Assembly (NCBI GenBank): GCA_030144725.1
Contig: JASKMD010000003.1
Location: forward strand, 3,862,910-3,926,909
DNA: 64,000 nt
Origin: Haematococcus lacustris
Lineage: Eukaryota > Chlorophyta > Chlorophyceae > Chlamydomonadales > Haematococcaceae
Direction: 5' to 3'
Part shown: piece after piece, positions 33,280 to 44,138 of the stretch
How the letters are laid out: every line of letters begins with the position of its first letter
Numbering within the stretch: the stretch's first letter is position 1
Notes under the pieces: model-generated
Seen by the model: only the letters and a program-made list of their open reading frames with translations
Database searches by the model: none
Told to the model about the DNA's origin: nothing
Translations under genes and position numbers: made by a program

Positions 33280-33879
33280 GTGGCCTTACCGAGTGGCCAG
33301 GTAGTAGGTACTACTCACGTAGCGGTCAAGCAATGCAGCAGCCTTGTATACTTCCGAGCATGGGTGGAGGGGCGTCGTTACATCGGTTTGGCGTGCCATG
33401 TGCATTGTTTTGACTGCGGCGACTGTCCCTGACTGTTTGCAGAGGCTACTGGGCCACGTCGGTCGCGGCGGTCGGTCGCGGCGAGGCCCGCATGAGCAAA
33501 ACTGGCATGGATTTGAATGTTAAGATTTGAGCCGCCATAGCACTCAGCACAGTGCACAGTAATTAATGTTACAAGCTGCACCGCATAGTTGACAGAGTCC
33601 TCTATCCAGGGATGTGCGAAACATAAATAGAAACCACGTGGCTGAGACGCGGCGTCGTTTTGATTACCAGGGGTCGGTTTCCTATCATTTCCTGTCATTT
33701 TTTGTTAGTTGGGGTCGCCTGAATGGGGGTGGTCTAACCGCGGGGGTGGCCAGTTTTGTACATGGAGAAGTCGCATTTTCAAATTCTCATTCGCAGGCAG
33801 GCTGCAGGTTGCCAGGTGCCTGCAGCAGTGGAAAGACTGTGTGTCCCGGTGGGTTTTTGTCGGCTATCTGCCGAGCAAT
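33280..33879. other. Intergenic and 5' region of the U2AF-like gene
   Basis: No separate gene seen. A plus-strand frame opens upstream of the chosen U2AF start (ATG at 33709 is in frame with 33880), so the real start may lie further 5'; the added sequence (GRLQVARCLQQWKDCVSRW) has no known counterpart. Confidence 0.5.
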
Positions 33880-36800
33880 ATGGTTGAAGAGCGGTCCCTT
33901 AGCGAAGGCAGAGCAGCCGATGCAGCAGATAAGCGCGATGGCGGCAGCAGCAGACACGAAAGCAGCAAAAGAAAGAGCAGTAGCGGGAGGGTAGAGCGCA
34001 GCGATCGTAAGTCGTCCAGACGCAGTCGCAGCGGTAGTAGAGACAGGAAGAGCTCCAAGCGCAGCAGTCGCTCGCCAGGACGTGGGAAGAGCAGCCGGAG
34101 AAGCAGGTCCGACTCGCGTGACAGGCGCAGACGGCGAAGCAGGTGGGATTGATAACGTGCATGCTCTTGCCCGTTCATGCAAGATGTCCGGACTTTGTGC
34201 TATGGCGTACTACAGGTCTAGAGATGTGAAGAAGAGCTCGTCCAGCAGAAAATCGAGGTTCGTCTCTATATCAGCAGATCAGCATAGATGTGCCCTCAGC
34301 CTGGCTCATCATCGGGGCCTTGCGGGGATGCAGGTCAAGGTCACGCGACCGAAGCAGGCGCAGCCGCAGCAGAGATAGGCGCCGGACCAGCAGTAGGCGG
34401 AGTCCTAGCTCCAGCTCGGACGAAATCGGTGGTTACAAGCCTCGCAAGCGCCAGGAGCCACCTCCCGTCATCACCAATGGTGTGGAATTGCAGTCTTGGC
34501 ACGCCACGTGCAGCCCAGGCTATGCTCTGGCCCAGCCATGCATCGCTTGGCGATGCAGGTCCTGGCACGGGGTCTGACCCCTTTGCATCCATGCGACAGC
34601 CTATTGTGCCCAACGACCCTCAAGCTCAGCTGCGCATGTGGCAGCTGCAGCAGCTTGAAGCCCGTACTATGGTGGGTCCAGCTACAGCCGAGTCCATATG
34701 CTCAGATTGGTGTCATGGACGACGCAAGATGGGGACTGACAGGCAGCCAGGCGCTTGCTCTGCTTCTAACAGGTGCTGGAGCAGCAGGCCAAGAGTGCAG
34801 CCACCGCCACCTCCAAGACACAGCGGGAGGTGTATGTGGGCGGCCTCATCCCGGGTGCCATCACGGGGGAGGCCCTGCGCACACTGTTCAACTCAGCCCT
34901 GGCGGTCCAGTTCCAGGGCCACCTCATGCCAGGCATGGACCCCGTCATCAACGTCAACCTTCACCCAGAGGTGTGAGATAACACCAGCAGCGCCGTCATG
35001 GCCACCGCCCACAGTGTCGACAGCAGTACCCAGAGCACCACCCTGTAGTGGCAACAGTCGTAGCACACAGTACAACCCGTTTTGCTGCAATGTCGCTCGC
35101 TTAGCCATTGAACTGATGATTGCTGCAAGCGGTAGCTCAGCCACTTGCATGGCCGTTTGCTTAGTGGCTTGCATGGCTGCTTGCTTGTCAGCTCGCATGG
35201 CTGCTTGCTTGACTGCTTGCATGGCTGCTTGCTTGGCTTCAGGGCAAGTACTCTTTCGTTGAGTTCCGCATCCCTGACATGGCCACTGCAGCCCTGGCCC
35301 TGAGCGGGCAGGTGCAGTTGCTGGGCTGCAACCTCAGCGTGGCCCGCCCCTCAGGCTATGTGGACCCCAGCAAGGCACTCAACAGCAGCCAGGCAACAGC
35401 AGCGGCGCTGGCAGCCTTCAAGAGGGGAGACATGCAGGTCCGCAGGGGAGCAGGGGGGAAGGGGCGGGACGGTAGGGACCAGGGGCCAGGGGGAATAAGG
35501 GCTGAGGGGCAGGACCAGCCCTACACACAGCAGCCATGGCTGGCTTCGGTGGTGTCTGCTGCAGAATACCAAACAGCTTCAATTCAATATACTGTCTCAC
35601 ACCCACTGCTGTCCTGCCCAGGGTCCCATCACACTCGGCATGTGACTTGTTTCACAGAGGTGGGAGCGTGCTGCCTCATGCAGCCTGGGCATAGTGGTGC
35701 TGCTGCTGCGGCCCTCCCCTGCTGTTCGCCCTCAGGAGCTCCCCCTCTTGCCTCACCTGCCAGCTGCCCACCTACCCCCACCCTGCCCGCCATCCTGGCG
35801 CTGCCCCACTCTCCAGTGACAAACTCCCACACCCACACCCACCTGGCTGCTGTCTGTGCCCGCCCCCCACCCACCTCCCTTGATCACATGTCAATGTGCT
35901 GCATGCTGTCCAATGCGCCGCCCCGCAGGCCCTGGCTGCCGCTGCGCTGGCGGGTGCCAACCTGCGCGGCCTAGGGCTGCCGCCTCACATTGAGGACCCG
36001 GCCTCTGCCGCCGCGCCCCAAGTCACCCCAGGGGTGAACATCGATGGCCTTGCGCCCCTGCCCACCTCTGTGGTATGCATCACAGGCATGGTCACGGCGG
36101 AGCGGCTGAAGAGCGACGAGGAGTACAACGGGGTGGGTGGGGCCCGCGCAGGGGCTAGCGCTGGAGGCAGGTGCCATGGGCGGCAGGGGATGTGATTGGA
36201 TGTGTGAGAAGCGTGAGATGTCGAGTATCTGGTGCAGGCAGTGCGGGGCGGCAGGGCAAGCAGGGGTGGGTGGGGTGTAGGGTTAGCTTGGCTGCCAGTG
36301 TGTGACAGAGTGTGCGCTAGCATGGGGGCAGTATGTGGCTGGGACGCTCTCCAGCAAGAGAAGTAAGGCGTACAGAATGTGGTCTGTGAGAAGTGTGAGG
36401 TGTGAGGTGCAGGCAACGAGGGGAGGCGGGGCAAGGGCATGTAGGGGAAGCTGTGGGTCAGACTGGCTGGGTGCAAGTGTGCAATGGAGTATGCAGTGGA
36501 GTGGAGTGGAGTGGAGTGTGCAGTGGAGTGTGCAGTGGGGTATGCAGTGGGGTATGCAGTGGGGGTCAGGCATGTGGCAGGGCAGGAGGGCGGGCGCATT
36601 GCAGCCCTGCCAGTCACCAGCGTGCCATGGGGCCTGCCGCCTGCTGCTGAGCCTCCTAGCTCCACAACCTGCTGTGAGTGATGGGCGGACAACCTGACAG
36701 GCCAGGCCAGGGCCAGGGCCAGGTAAGGCAGGGCGGACATTCTGGTAGGCAGGAATGGTAGGCCAGGTTGAGAGCGATGGCTGACACTCTGAAACGGCGG

Positions 36801-37206
36801 GCCAGGCCAGGGATGTCAGGCCATGGCAGCAGGGCAAGGCAGGCAGGGTGGCATCCACTTGCATTGTGAGTCCTACCAGCTTGGCACGCCAGTCTAGGCC
36901 AACAGCACCCTGTCCACCCCCCCCATATTAAAGCTTCAATTGAATCTCCCACTTGTTCCTGCTGCTGCCGCTGCTGCTGCTGCTGCCTGTCCGCTGCTGC
37001 TGCTGCTGCCTGTCTGCTGCTGCTGCTGCCTGTGTGCTGCTGCTGCCTGCACCTGGCTTTTGCGTAGGCGGCCCTGAGCAGCTGGCCTGCTGCTGGTGTG
37101 CCCCCTGTGCTGAGCAGCAACAGCTGCAGCAGCTCGAGCTGCTGGCTCAGCTGGTTGACCCCCGCGCTGGCTGCGTCCTGTGATGCTGCTGCCGCGTGGT
37201 ATGATG

Positions 37207-37238
<32 letters not shown>

Positions 37239-39022
37239 GGTGCTGATGTTGGTGGTGGTGATGTTGGTGGTGGTGATGTTGGTGGTGATAATGATGATGA
37301 TGAGTGCGCAGTGCCCCCTTATCCCGACTGCCACTGCTGCTGCCGTCCACCATTGCGGCAGCAGTAACAGCTGTGGTGGTGGTGGTGGTGGTGGTGGTGG
37401 TGGTGACGATTGCGCAGGGCTCCCATGGCCCACCTGCCACTGCTGCTGCCGTTCTCTCAGGGGCAGCAGTAACAGCCATTCCACCCTCTGATTGCCAGGG
37501 CGTGCACCACAGCAACAGCAGCGGGTCTCAGCTGGTCACAGCCAGCTAGTTTGAGTGAAGGAGTCACACTCTTCAGCTAGAAGCAAGATGAGCGGCGCAG
37601 CAGGGTGGGGGCCGCCAGCTGTGCCAAGGCAGGCATATATCTCTTTAGTTGGCACCAGGCAGCACATGCACCTAGACGGTGCTGCCCAGTCCAAGCTCAT
37701 TGCAGCGGCTTCATGGACGGCACGTGCAATGCGTGCAGCGCATGGGTGCCCAGCTGCTAGCGTGGCAGGGCTGCCAGGGAGGGCCGCCTGCCGCCCCTGC
37801 CTGGCCCTGCTGCAGCTGGCAGGCGGGGTGGCCCAGCTAAGTCACAGCTGGCCAGCGGCTGCTGACCCCCAGCCAGTAGCAGAGCGTCCTGGCAATGGGG
37901 GTGCCAGGGTGCAGGTGGGGCTCCTGATGCCACCGCTGCCAGCGTGCCTGACCCCTGGCCCTGCTTCCCGCCCCGCAGTTGAAGGAAGACCTGCAGGAGC
38001 AGTGCAACGGCATCGTGAAGGACTGCTGCCTGGAGGTCAAGATCCCTCGGCCGCATGACCCAGCGCTGTCGGACCAGTACCTGGGCATCGCCAACTATGG
38101 CCGGGTACGAGCCAGCCAGCCAGCCAGCCAGCGGGCTGCACATGCACCCCATGCGGCTCATGCGCATGCACTGTCTAAAATGGCTGGTCAGCCGGGTGGT
38201 TGGGTGGTTGGAGGCCACACCTGGTCACACGGGTGCATGCTCAACCCCAGTGCATTGAGAATGTTATGCATGCCCAACAAACGTGCAATACAGGGTGGCA
38301 TGTGCTGCTGCTCTTCACTACACTGCTGCAGTGGCCCCATGCACCTGTCTGACACCCCTGTCTGCGAGCATAGTGCCTCTTTAGGCCATCTGCTGCAGCT
38401 GTGCGTTGGGCATGGTGGGCAGCACATGCACAGCTGGACTGTGGTCCCAACATCATCATCAGCAGCAGCAGCAGCACCAGCAGCAGCACAGCCACAACAA
38501 GCTGGCCTCCATGTGGTGTGTTCTGGTGTGAGTGGTGTGTCCAGGTGTTTGTCAAGTTTGTGACGCCTGAGGCTGCCCTGGTGTGCAAGGACAAGATCCA
38601 CGGCCGCCTGTATGGGGGGTCGCTGGTGCAGGTCAGGGAGGGCAGGGGGGGAGGCTGGCGGGGGGGCAAGAGGGGCAGGGGTCAAGAGGGTGGCAGGGGT
38701 TGCAGGGGAGGGGGAGGCTGGGAGGGGGGGCTGAGTGGGGGGGGAAGGCTGCCAGGGGGGGTGCGGGGGCCAGGAATTTTTTGTGGTATGGTGGGGCTGA
38801 CCTGACACGACACGACACGACACGACACGACACGACACGACACGACACGACACGACACGACACGACACGACACGACACGACACGACACGACACGACCCGG
38901 CCCGGCCCGACCCGACCCGACCCGACCCGACCCGACCCGACCCGACCTGACCCGACCTGACCCGACCTGACCTGACCTTGCAGGTCTACTTCATCACGGA
39001 CGAGGCCTTCACCAAAGCTTGA
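33880..39022 (+). CDS. U2AF large-subunit-like splicing factor, RS-RRM-UHM
   Basis: Exons 33880-34142, 34216-34257, 34334-34479, 34559-34671, 34773-34970, 35243-35437, 35929-36132, 37979-38104, 38545-38631 and 38984-39022 are in phase throughout (470 residues; human U2AF2 is 475). Residues 20-150 are RS-rich (RKSSRRSRSGSRDRKSSKRS). Residues about 206-293 form an RRM like RRM1 of U2AF65: REVYVGGLIPGAIT, then INVNLHPE and GKYSFVEFRIPD, ending LSVARPSGY. Residues about 367-470 form a U2AF-homology motif: CITGMVTAERLKSDEEYN (acidic helix A), EVKIPRPHDP, GRVFVKF and GRLYGG, where R-L-Y stands in the R-X-F position. The second RRM of canonical U2AF65 is missing; a 70-residue Ala-rich linker replaces it. 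Known role of the family: binding the polypyrimidine tract at 3' splice sites and recruiting SF1/U2 snRNP in the nucleus. A CAPER- or Tat-SF1-like relative is an alternative. Confidence 0.85.
36480..36565 (+). repeat. GTGGA / GTGCAGTGG(A/G)GTAT minisatellite in U2AF-like intron 7
   Basis: Short GTGGA pentamers followed by three to four 15-18-bp units containing GCAGTGG. They lie in the 1.85-kb intron between 36133 and 37978. Confidence 0.8.
37199..37405 (+). repeat. ATG/GTG and GGT trinucleotide runs in U2AF-like intron 7
   Basis: An ATGATG run (37201-37240), 9-bp GTTGGTGGT-type units to about 37290, a second GAT run, then a GGT run at 37373-37405. Frames across them encode only Met/Val/Asp/His/Gly runs. 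Confidence 0.85.
38803..38980 (+). repeat. ACACG pentamer array grading into CCGAC repeats, U2AF-like intron 9
   Basis: About 18 ACACG units (38806-38895) pass through CCCGG/CCCGA into CCCGA, CCTGA units that run right up to the acceptor ttgcag at 38983. The 3' end repeatedly contains CTGAC. Confidence 0.92.
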
Positions 39023-40653
39023 CACCCGCCAGCCAAGCTGCTGTGGTAGTGGACTGCAGGGGAGGGTGACCACAAGGCTGCTGCATGATTGGGAAGTTGG
39101 CAGCGTGGCCTGGGCACCCCGGTCAGCAGGGAGCTGGGTGGTAGCTGGGTGGCACCTGGACAAGAGCAGCTGATGGCTGTCGGCTGCGCTTGCCTACAAT
39201 CAGGCCAAGCACGGGACACCAGCTGTGCCCTAACGGTGTGCCGTGCTATTGGCAGCGAAGAGGAGCTGCAGTTGTAGGCAGCCCGAGAGTCGTCCATTGT
39301 ACGGTTCTGTTGTACTGCTTTGCTGGACAGCTGCATGGGATGTGTTCTAGCAATACCCAGCCTTACCCAGGCTGGGTTGACGAGCGACTTGGACAGTTTG
39401 TGGCACCATGCTATGCTGCAGGCAGTGCCATGACTAGGGCGCGACCGATCATATGACTTGCTGAGGAATTGGTCATATGACTGAATATGATGGCATAAAG
39501 ATGGGATATGACCGGGTCTGTAGTCAAGAGGATAATGTAGCAGATTACCACACTAATCCACCTGGTAACCCCGAGTATGAAGAGGGTTTGACGCCCTCAA
39601 AACCAGTATCGCTCTCAGTTGCAGTTAACCCGCCGCAACACTCCTCTACTCTCCGCGAAGTTAACCATTGAGGTTGAGACCACGGCAATGAAGCTCTCTG
39701 TATCCTCTTGTAATCGATCTTGGCCTTGGTCATGCGCAAAGTGATTTTGGCTACACGCGTCCCGGGTTCCATGCTCCTATCTCAAAGATGTCAAGCTCAT
39801 CAACTGCAGCGGCCGGAGCAACCTATGTGCAATGTACAAGCCTTGTAGCATGCGATGCTAAGGTTGCATGCTTTTGCTTAGCAAAAGGGGTCAGCAAATT
39901 CGAAATGCTCGGCGGTTGGGTCCGACGGTTGGGTCGCCACGGGTCGTCCATTTGCGCTGCTGAGACGCTCCCCAAGCAGCTACGGGTATGCAGGAGAATC
40001 GTGTGGGGCCAGACCGCGCATCGCGCCAGCCACTTTTGCACAAGGCCGAAAAGTGCAGTGGTTGCGAGCAAATGGGATTCTAGAAACATGGGAACAGGGC
40101 CCATAGCTTGTTGTTGATGCGCAATTGACTTTGGTTCGGTTTTGGCTTGATCATGGGCCTATCCGCGAACGGGCTCGTAATTCAAATTTTCTTTGATTTT
40201 CTAGTTCGGTAGTGGTTGCGCCAACCGCCTCGGAATGGCGTCCTTCCTCGCTCTGTAGCAGCGCGAAGGGCAAACGAGTTACTACGCAATAGCGATGCGC
40301 GCTCACAAGCCCGAAAACTCCAGTCAGTGAGGCGGGCGGCCAAAAAGTGCGACCGCGATTAGGGCCGAAGCATAATGGTCATATTCATATTTGAGGCGCT
40401 GCGGGGCATGCACACATCGCGGTGACCATTCGCTATGAGGGCTATGAGGCCTGAGCTGCTCCTCAACAACATGCTGCAGCACGAGTTTGCGGGCACCGCC
40501 ATTTGAGGAGGCGCATCTCCTCCGGCGGCAGCTACGTGGGCTGTATCCCTCTAGCTATGAGGGGTGCCACTGCCAGGGCATTTGTCTCCCCCAGCAGGCC
40601 CTCCTGGGCTATTACGGCGCGCAAAGGTCGGCCACGTGACCGTGTGTGTGAAA

Positions 40654-40731
40654 GAGATTATTTTCAATTTACTCCTTTTTCTCGGCGGGGGAAACCAGTC
40701 CGAGAAAAAGGAGAAAAATTGAAAGTTATCT
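40654..40731. repeat. Hairpin with about 32-bp arms
   Basis: Arms 40654-40685 and 40700-40731 are inverted repeats with only a few mismatches (shared core CTCCTTTTTCTCGG) around a 14-base loop. The segment is much more AT-rich than the genes. Confidence 0.8.
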
Positions 40732-40894
40732 CTGCCGAGTGAGGCCCCTAAACTTCGACCATTTGCAGCGCTGAACCATTCCCTGGGCTGCTGCTACAGC
40801 ACAACAGAATACTACGGGGTCAGACCAGTGAGAGCTGCAGCCAGTCGTGCGGGCGGCCAAAAAGCGTAGCGGTTGAGGCGAAAAATTTGAAAAT

Positions 40895-42010
40895 TTTTCT
40901 CGTCGGTTCGCGGATAGGCCCCATATTTCGGACCTTTTTCCCAAAAAACGCCAAATTCAAAGATAATTTGAACCTTCTTATGAAACTTGCCGAGGTTGGG
41001 CAGCAGCTTAGCGACCGCCAACCGCACTACGTGCTACGTCGAAATGCGCTTCAGATTCGGGGCCACCAAGGAGGCGCTGAGGCGCAGTAGCTTGCGCACA
41101 CACTTTTTTAAGTTACTTGTAATTACTTTGATTATCTACGAGGACCCCCGCACGTGGGCACCCAAGGCAAGATTGCTGAAGATTATTGAATCGAATGTCG
41201 AGTCGTTGATGGTCGTAAGCACCATCAGCGCATTAGCACGGCCAGCAGCCTGTACAATGGCGAGCCCCCTCACCACTGCGGGTGTCCTCGCCATAATAGA
41301 GCATATGCTGCGACTGCCGACTGCCGAAATACTGCCATGTGCGCACGCTGGAAGGCGTCCCAGCCGCGACCTTGACAACCGCGCCAGTGTCAATGACGCC
41401 AGCCGCAGCAGCAGCACCAAGCGAAACCAACCACCACCTGCCAGGCCCACAACCCGACTAACAAGGCCGTGGAGCCTCACTAACGCAAATGACCTTGCTA
41501 GTGCACTCGGGATTTCAGCAGAGAGGGTCAAGCCTTGTTTCAAGCATTGTGTTTGCCAGCGTGTAATGCTACAATCTGTCACGAAACATCAAGGGGAGTC
41601 ATAGATTGCGTATTACAGCATCCCTGACAGCAACCCCGTGGTTAGCCAGAGCACGCAACTGCTGGATTGCTGCAGGCGCCCGCATCCTTTGCACGCCCTC
41701 AAACAACAGCATCCTTTGCACGCCCTCAAACAACAGCAGCGGAAGAATGCCTAGGGCAATGACAATCTCAAGGTCATCATCGCTGTCGACGTCGTCCATC
41801 CAGCCGTGGCCGCCATCCCACATGCCCATTGCCATTGCGGAGTATATGCGATATGGGAAAGGTCAAGCTTGCGCCTCTGCGACCCCTGACCAGCACGGCG
41901 GCAAATCAGTACGTCATTCCTCTCATTCTAAGGCAAATCTTCAAATTATCTTCAAATTATCTTCAAATTTGCCGCGTTCGGAAAAAGGTCCTTCATCATA
42001 TTCTCTGGCT
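40895..42010. repeat. Diverged inverted repeat flanking about 1 kb
   Basis: The reverse complement of 40930-40975 resembles 41945-41990: TTCAAATTATCTT, AATTTG and GGAAAAAGGTCC are shared in order. The right copy has an extra tandem CTTCAAATTAT. The two minus-strand frames lie between the copies, so this may be an eroded transposon. Confidence 0.5.
41682..41735. repeat. Perfect 27-bp tandem duplication
   Basis: Two identical 27-bp units, one ending at 41708 and the next starting at 41709 (core CATCCTTTGCACGCCCTC). In the minus frame it gives a duplicated nine-residue LLFEGVQRM. Confidence 0.9.
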
Positions 42011-43167
42011 TGATCATATTGGGTCATATCTTAAAGATTTTTCCGGGCGCGCCTTAGCCATGACCAAAAACCATTTATTTTCCATTGCATGGCTGCAGGG
42101 CGAATGTCGTGTCTTGTCTGCCCCCAGCTGAAGTCAGGGTACGTCGTGGGTTGTGTTGTTGCGGCAGCTGATGCAGAGCAGCGCACAGCAAGGCTCAAGG
42201 GGTCCGGGACTGATGGAAGTTCGCGGTAGGTGGGTTGGTGCAGGCAGCTGGTCATGGTACACTGTTGAACAGCCCATGAGGTGGGGATGTGGCCGCCACT
42301 TTTCGGACCTAATCGCCTCTTCATGATGTGCAATGTGTGTGGGCCCGACCGATATACAACGCTGGAACTCCAGTGGAAGCACTACATATATATTGCGTGT
42401 GCACGAGGCGATGTCCGGGTGTCTCTGGATGTCGACCACGCAGGCCCTGCGGCAGGGACCTCTGATGCCAATGATATTAATGGGTCTGCACCGTTACAAC
42501 GGGTAGTCTGGCATGGCTGCTCGGCCTAGCAAATACCTAGGTTCGGTCGATAAACAACAGCAAACCAGTCTCCTACTGTTTCCACCACCCTGGTCGCAGC
42601 CCTTGTGCCCCTACCAGCGGTGAGCTTAGTGCTCCTTTCTCCTCTTTGTTTCTGCAGACTGCACACCAGTTTAGAAGTAGACTATTACTGGTAATATGTT
42701 GAGCAGCATGCTTAGAGCAGCATGCTTAGAGCATGCTTAGCGCTCTCACCACCCTGTTGCAAGGGGGGGAGCAAGGGGGGTGGACTTAAAGCGGGGTGTA
42801 TGTGTGTGCACTCGTGCAAAATAAGGGCTGAATGGCATGAGGCTAGACCTAAGGCTCTTACTTCTGAGCTCAGTTGCTTGAACATTGCAAATCAGTGCTT
42901 GAGTATTGTGCACAGCCGATCAATGCTCTATTATGACTGGCGGTGGTATACAGCTCTCACCAGGGGGCATCGCTACGGGATAAACTACAACCCGCCAATT
43001 CCGGGCTCGCGGCCTCGCAGCTCACGCTCGATCTGTCTATTTCTCGTCACACTCATGATTATGCTAAAGCGTGGAGGTACACTGGTACTAGCTGGGCAGG
43101 TTACGCTTCTCACTTCTACTACCGCCGTTGACCGTTGTTCATGCTCTCTACGCTGCGGTTAGAGCCG

Positions 43168-44094
43168 TCAGTGCATTGGCCGACGCCCGGGCAGTCTCCG
43201 AAGCAGCGGCACGATAGCGAGCCCGCTGCCACGTACCAGCTCCATGAGCGTTGCTGCACTGTCAGCTGAAACGGCCGAACCACCTGGGCTCCCGGCCGCC
43301 GATAGCGGTGGCTGTATTACCGGCGTAGCCGGCTGCAGCGATGCGAGTTGCGCAAGCGGACGCTGCTCCTCTTTTGCCACGGCGGCCTTCAAGTCGAAGA
43401 AATCCATCGAAAGCTTCTGCAACTCGTCAAGCCTCTCCATCTCTTTCTTATCTTGCGGTGCCGCAGGCGTTGGTCGCGGCGGCCCAGCAGCAGCGGGTCG
43501 GTGTGAAGGAGCCTGACGACCCGAAGGATGTCTCAGCTGCTCGACCAGCAGTGGATGATGCTCCAGCGCTCGTACCAGTTTCAACACCTCTGACCGCCTG
43601 CCACACAGCACCGGCCCGCTGTGAACGGCAGGGAGCACGGCATCGCGCAAAGCGACTATGAGGCTGCGCAGCACAGGCCCGCTCAGCTCGGTCACACTTG
43701 CGGTCACAGCCGGCAACCACGCGTTCCACCAGCTGGCCGTCACGGTGGTGGGCCGCGGACCCATCTGAGCGACAGCCACCGCCACTAAGGCTACGCCTGA
43801 CGCGTCCAGGACGCGGGGCGAAGGAGCGACCCGGCTAGGTCGGGGCGGCAGCCGGGCGAGCGCCTCATACAGTAGCTGGTGTAGCTCCTGCTCTGGAGGG
43901 CAGTGCTGCAGCTTGCCTAGGGCGCGCACACACATCTGAAACTCCGTTCCAGTCAGGGAGGCAAGACGGGGTAGTACCTCCTGCAAGCAGGGGTCAAAGG
44001 GGTCACACCACAACCACACCGTAATCACACTTTGCTGACCCTAACAAACCTTAACCCACAAGCAATCACGATTAAAAGCAAGCACGCAACGCAA

Positions 44095-44138
<44 letters not shown>

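Larger units (their letters stand above)
39023..43167. other. Intergenic repeat-relic region
   Basis: AT-richer than its surroundings and without a convincing gene. It contains related dispersed repeats with the words GCGGGCGGCCAAAAAG (about 40335 and 40850) and GGCCTATCCGCGAAC (one each way, about 40156 and 40905), plus a hairpin at 40654-40731. Two adjacent minus frames (41835-41599, acidic start MDDVDSDDDLEIVIALG; 41582-41136) might be remains of a coding sequence, possibly a transposase, but I cannot assign them. 42540-43160 holds nothing recognisable. Confidence 0.5.

Noticed and set aside
41136..41835. Harbinger-like transposase
   Set aside because: Only an acidic N-terminal segment is suggestive. 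No catalytic motif could be seen, and the two frames are not joined by a splice site I trust.
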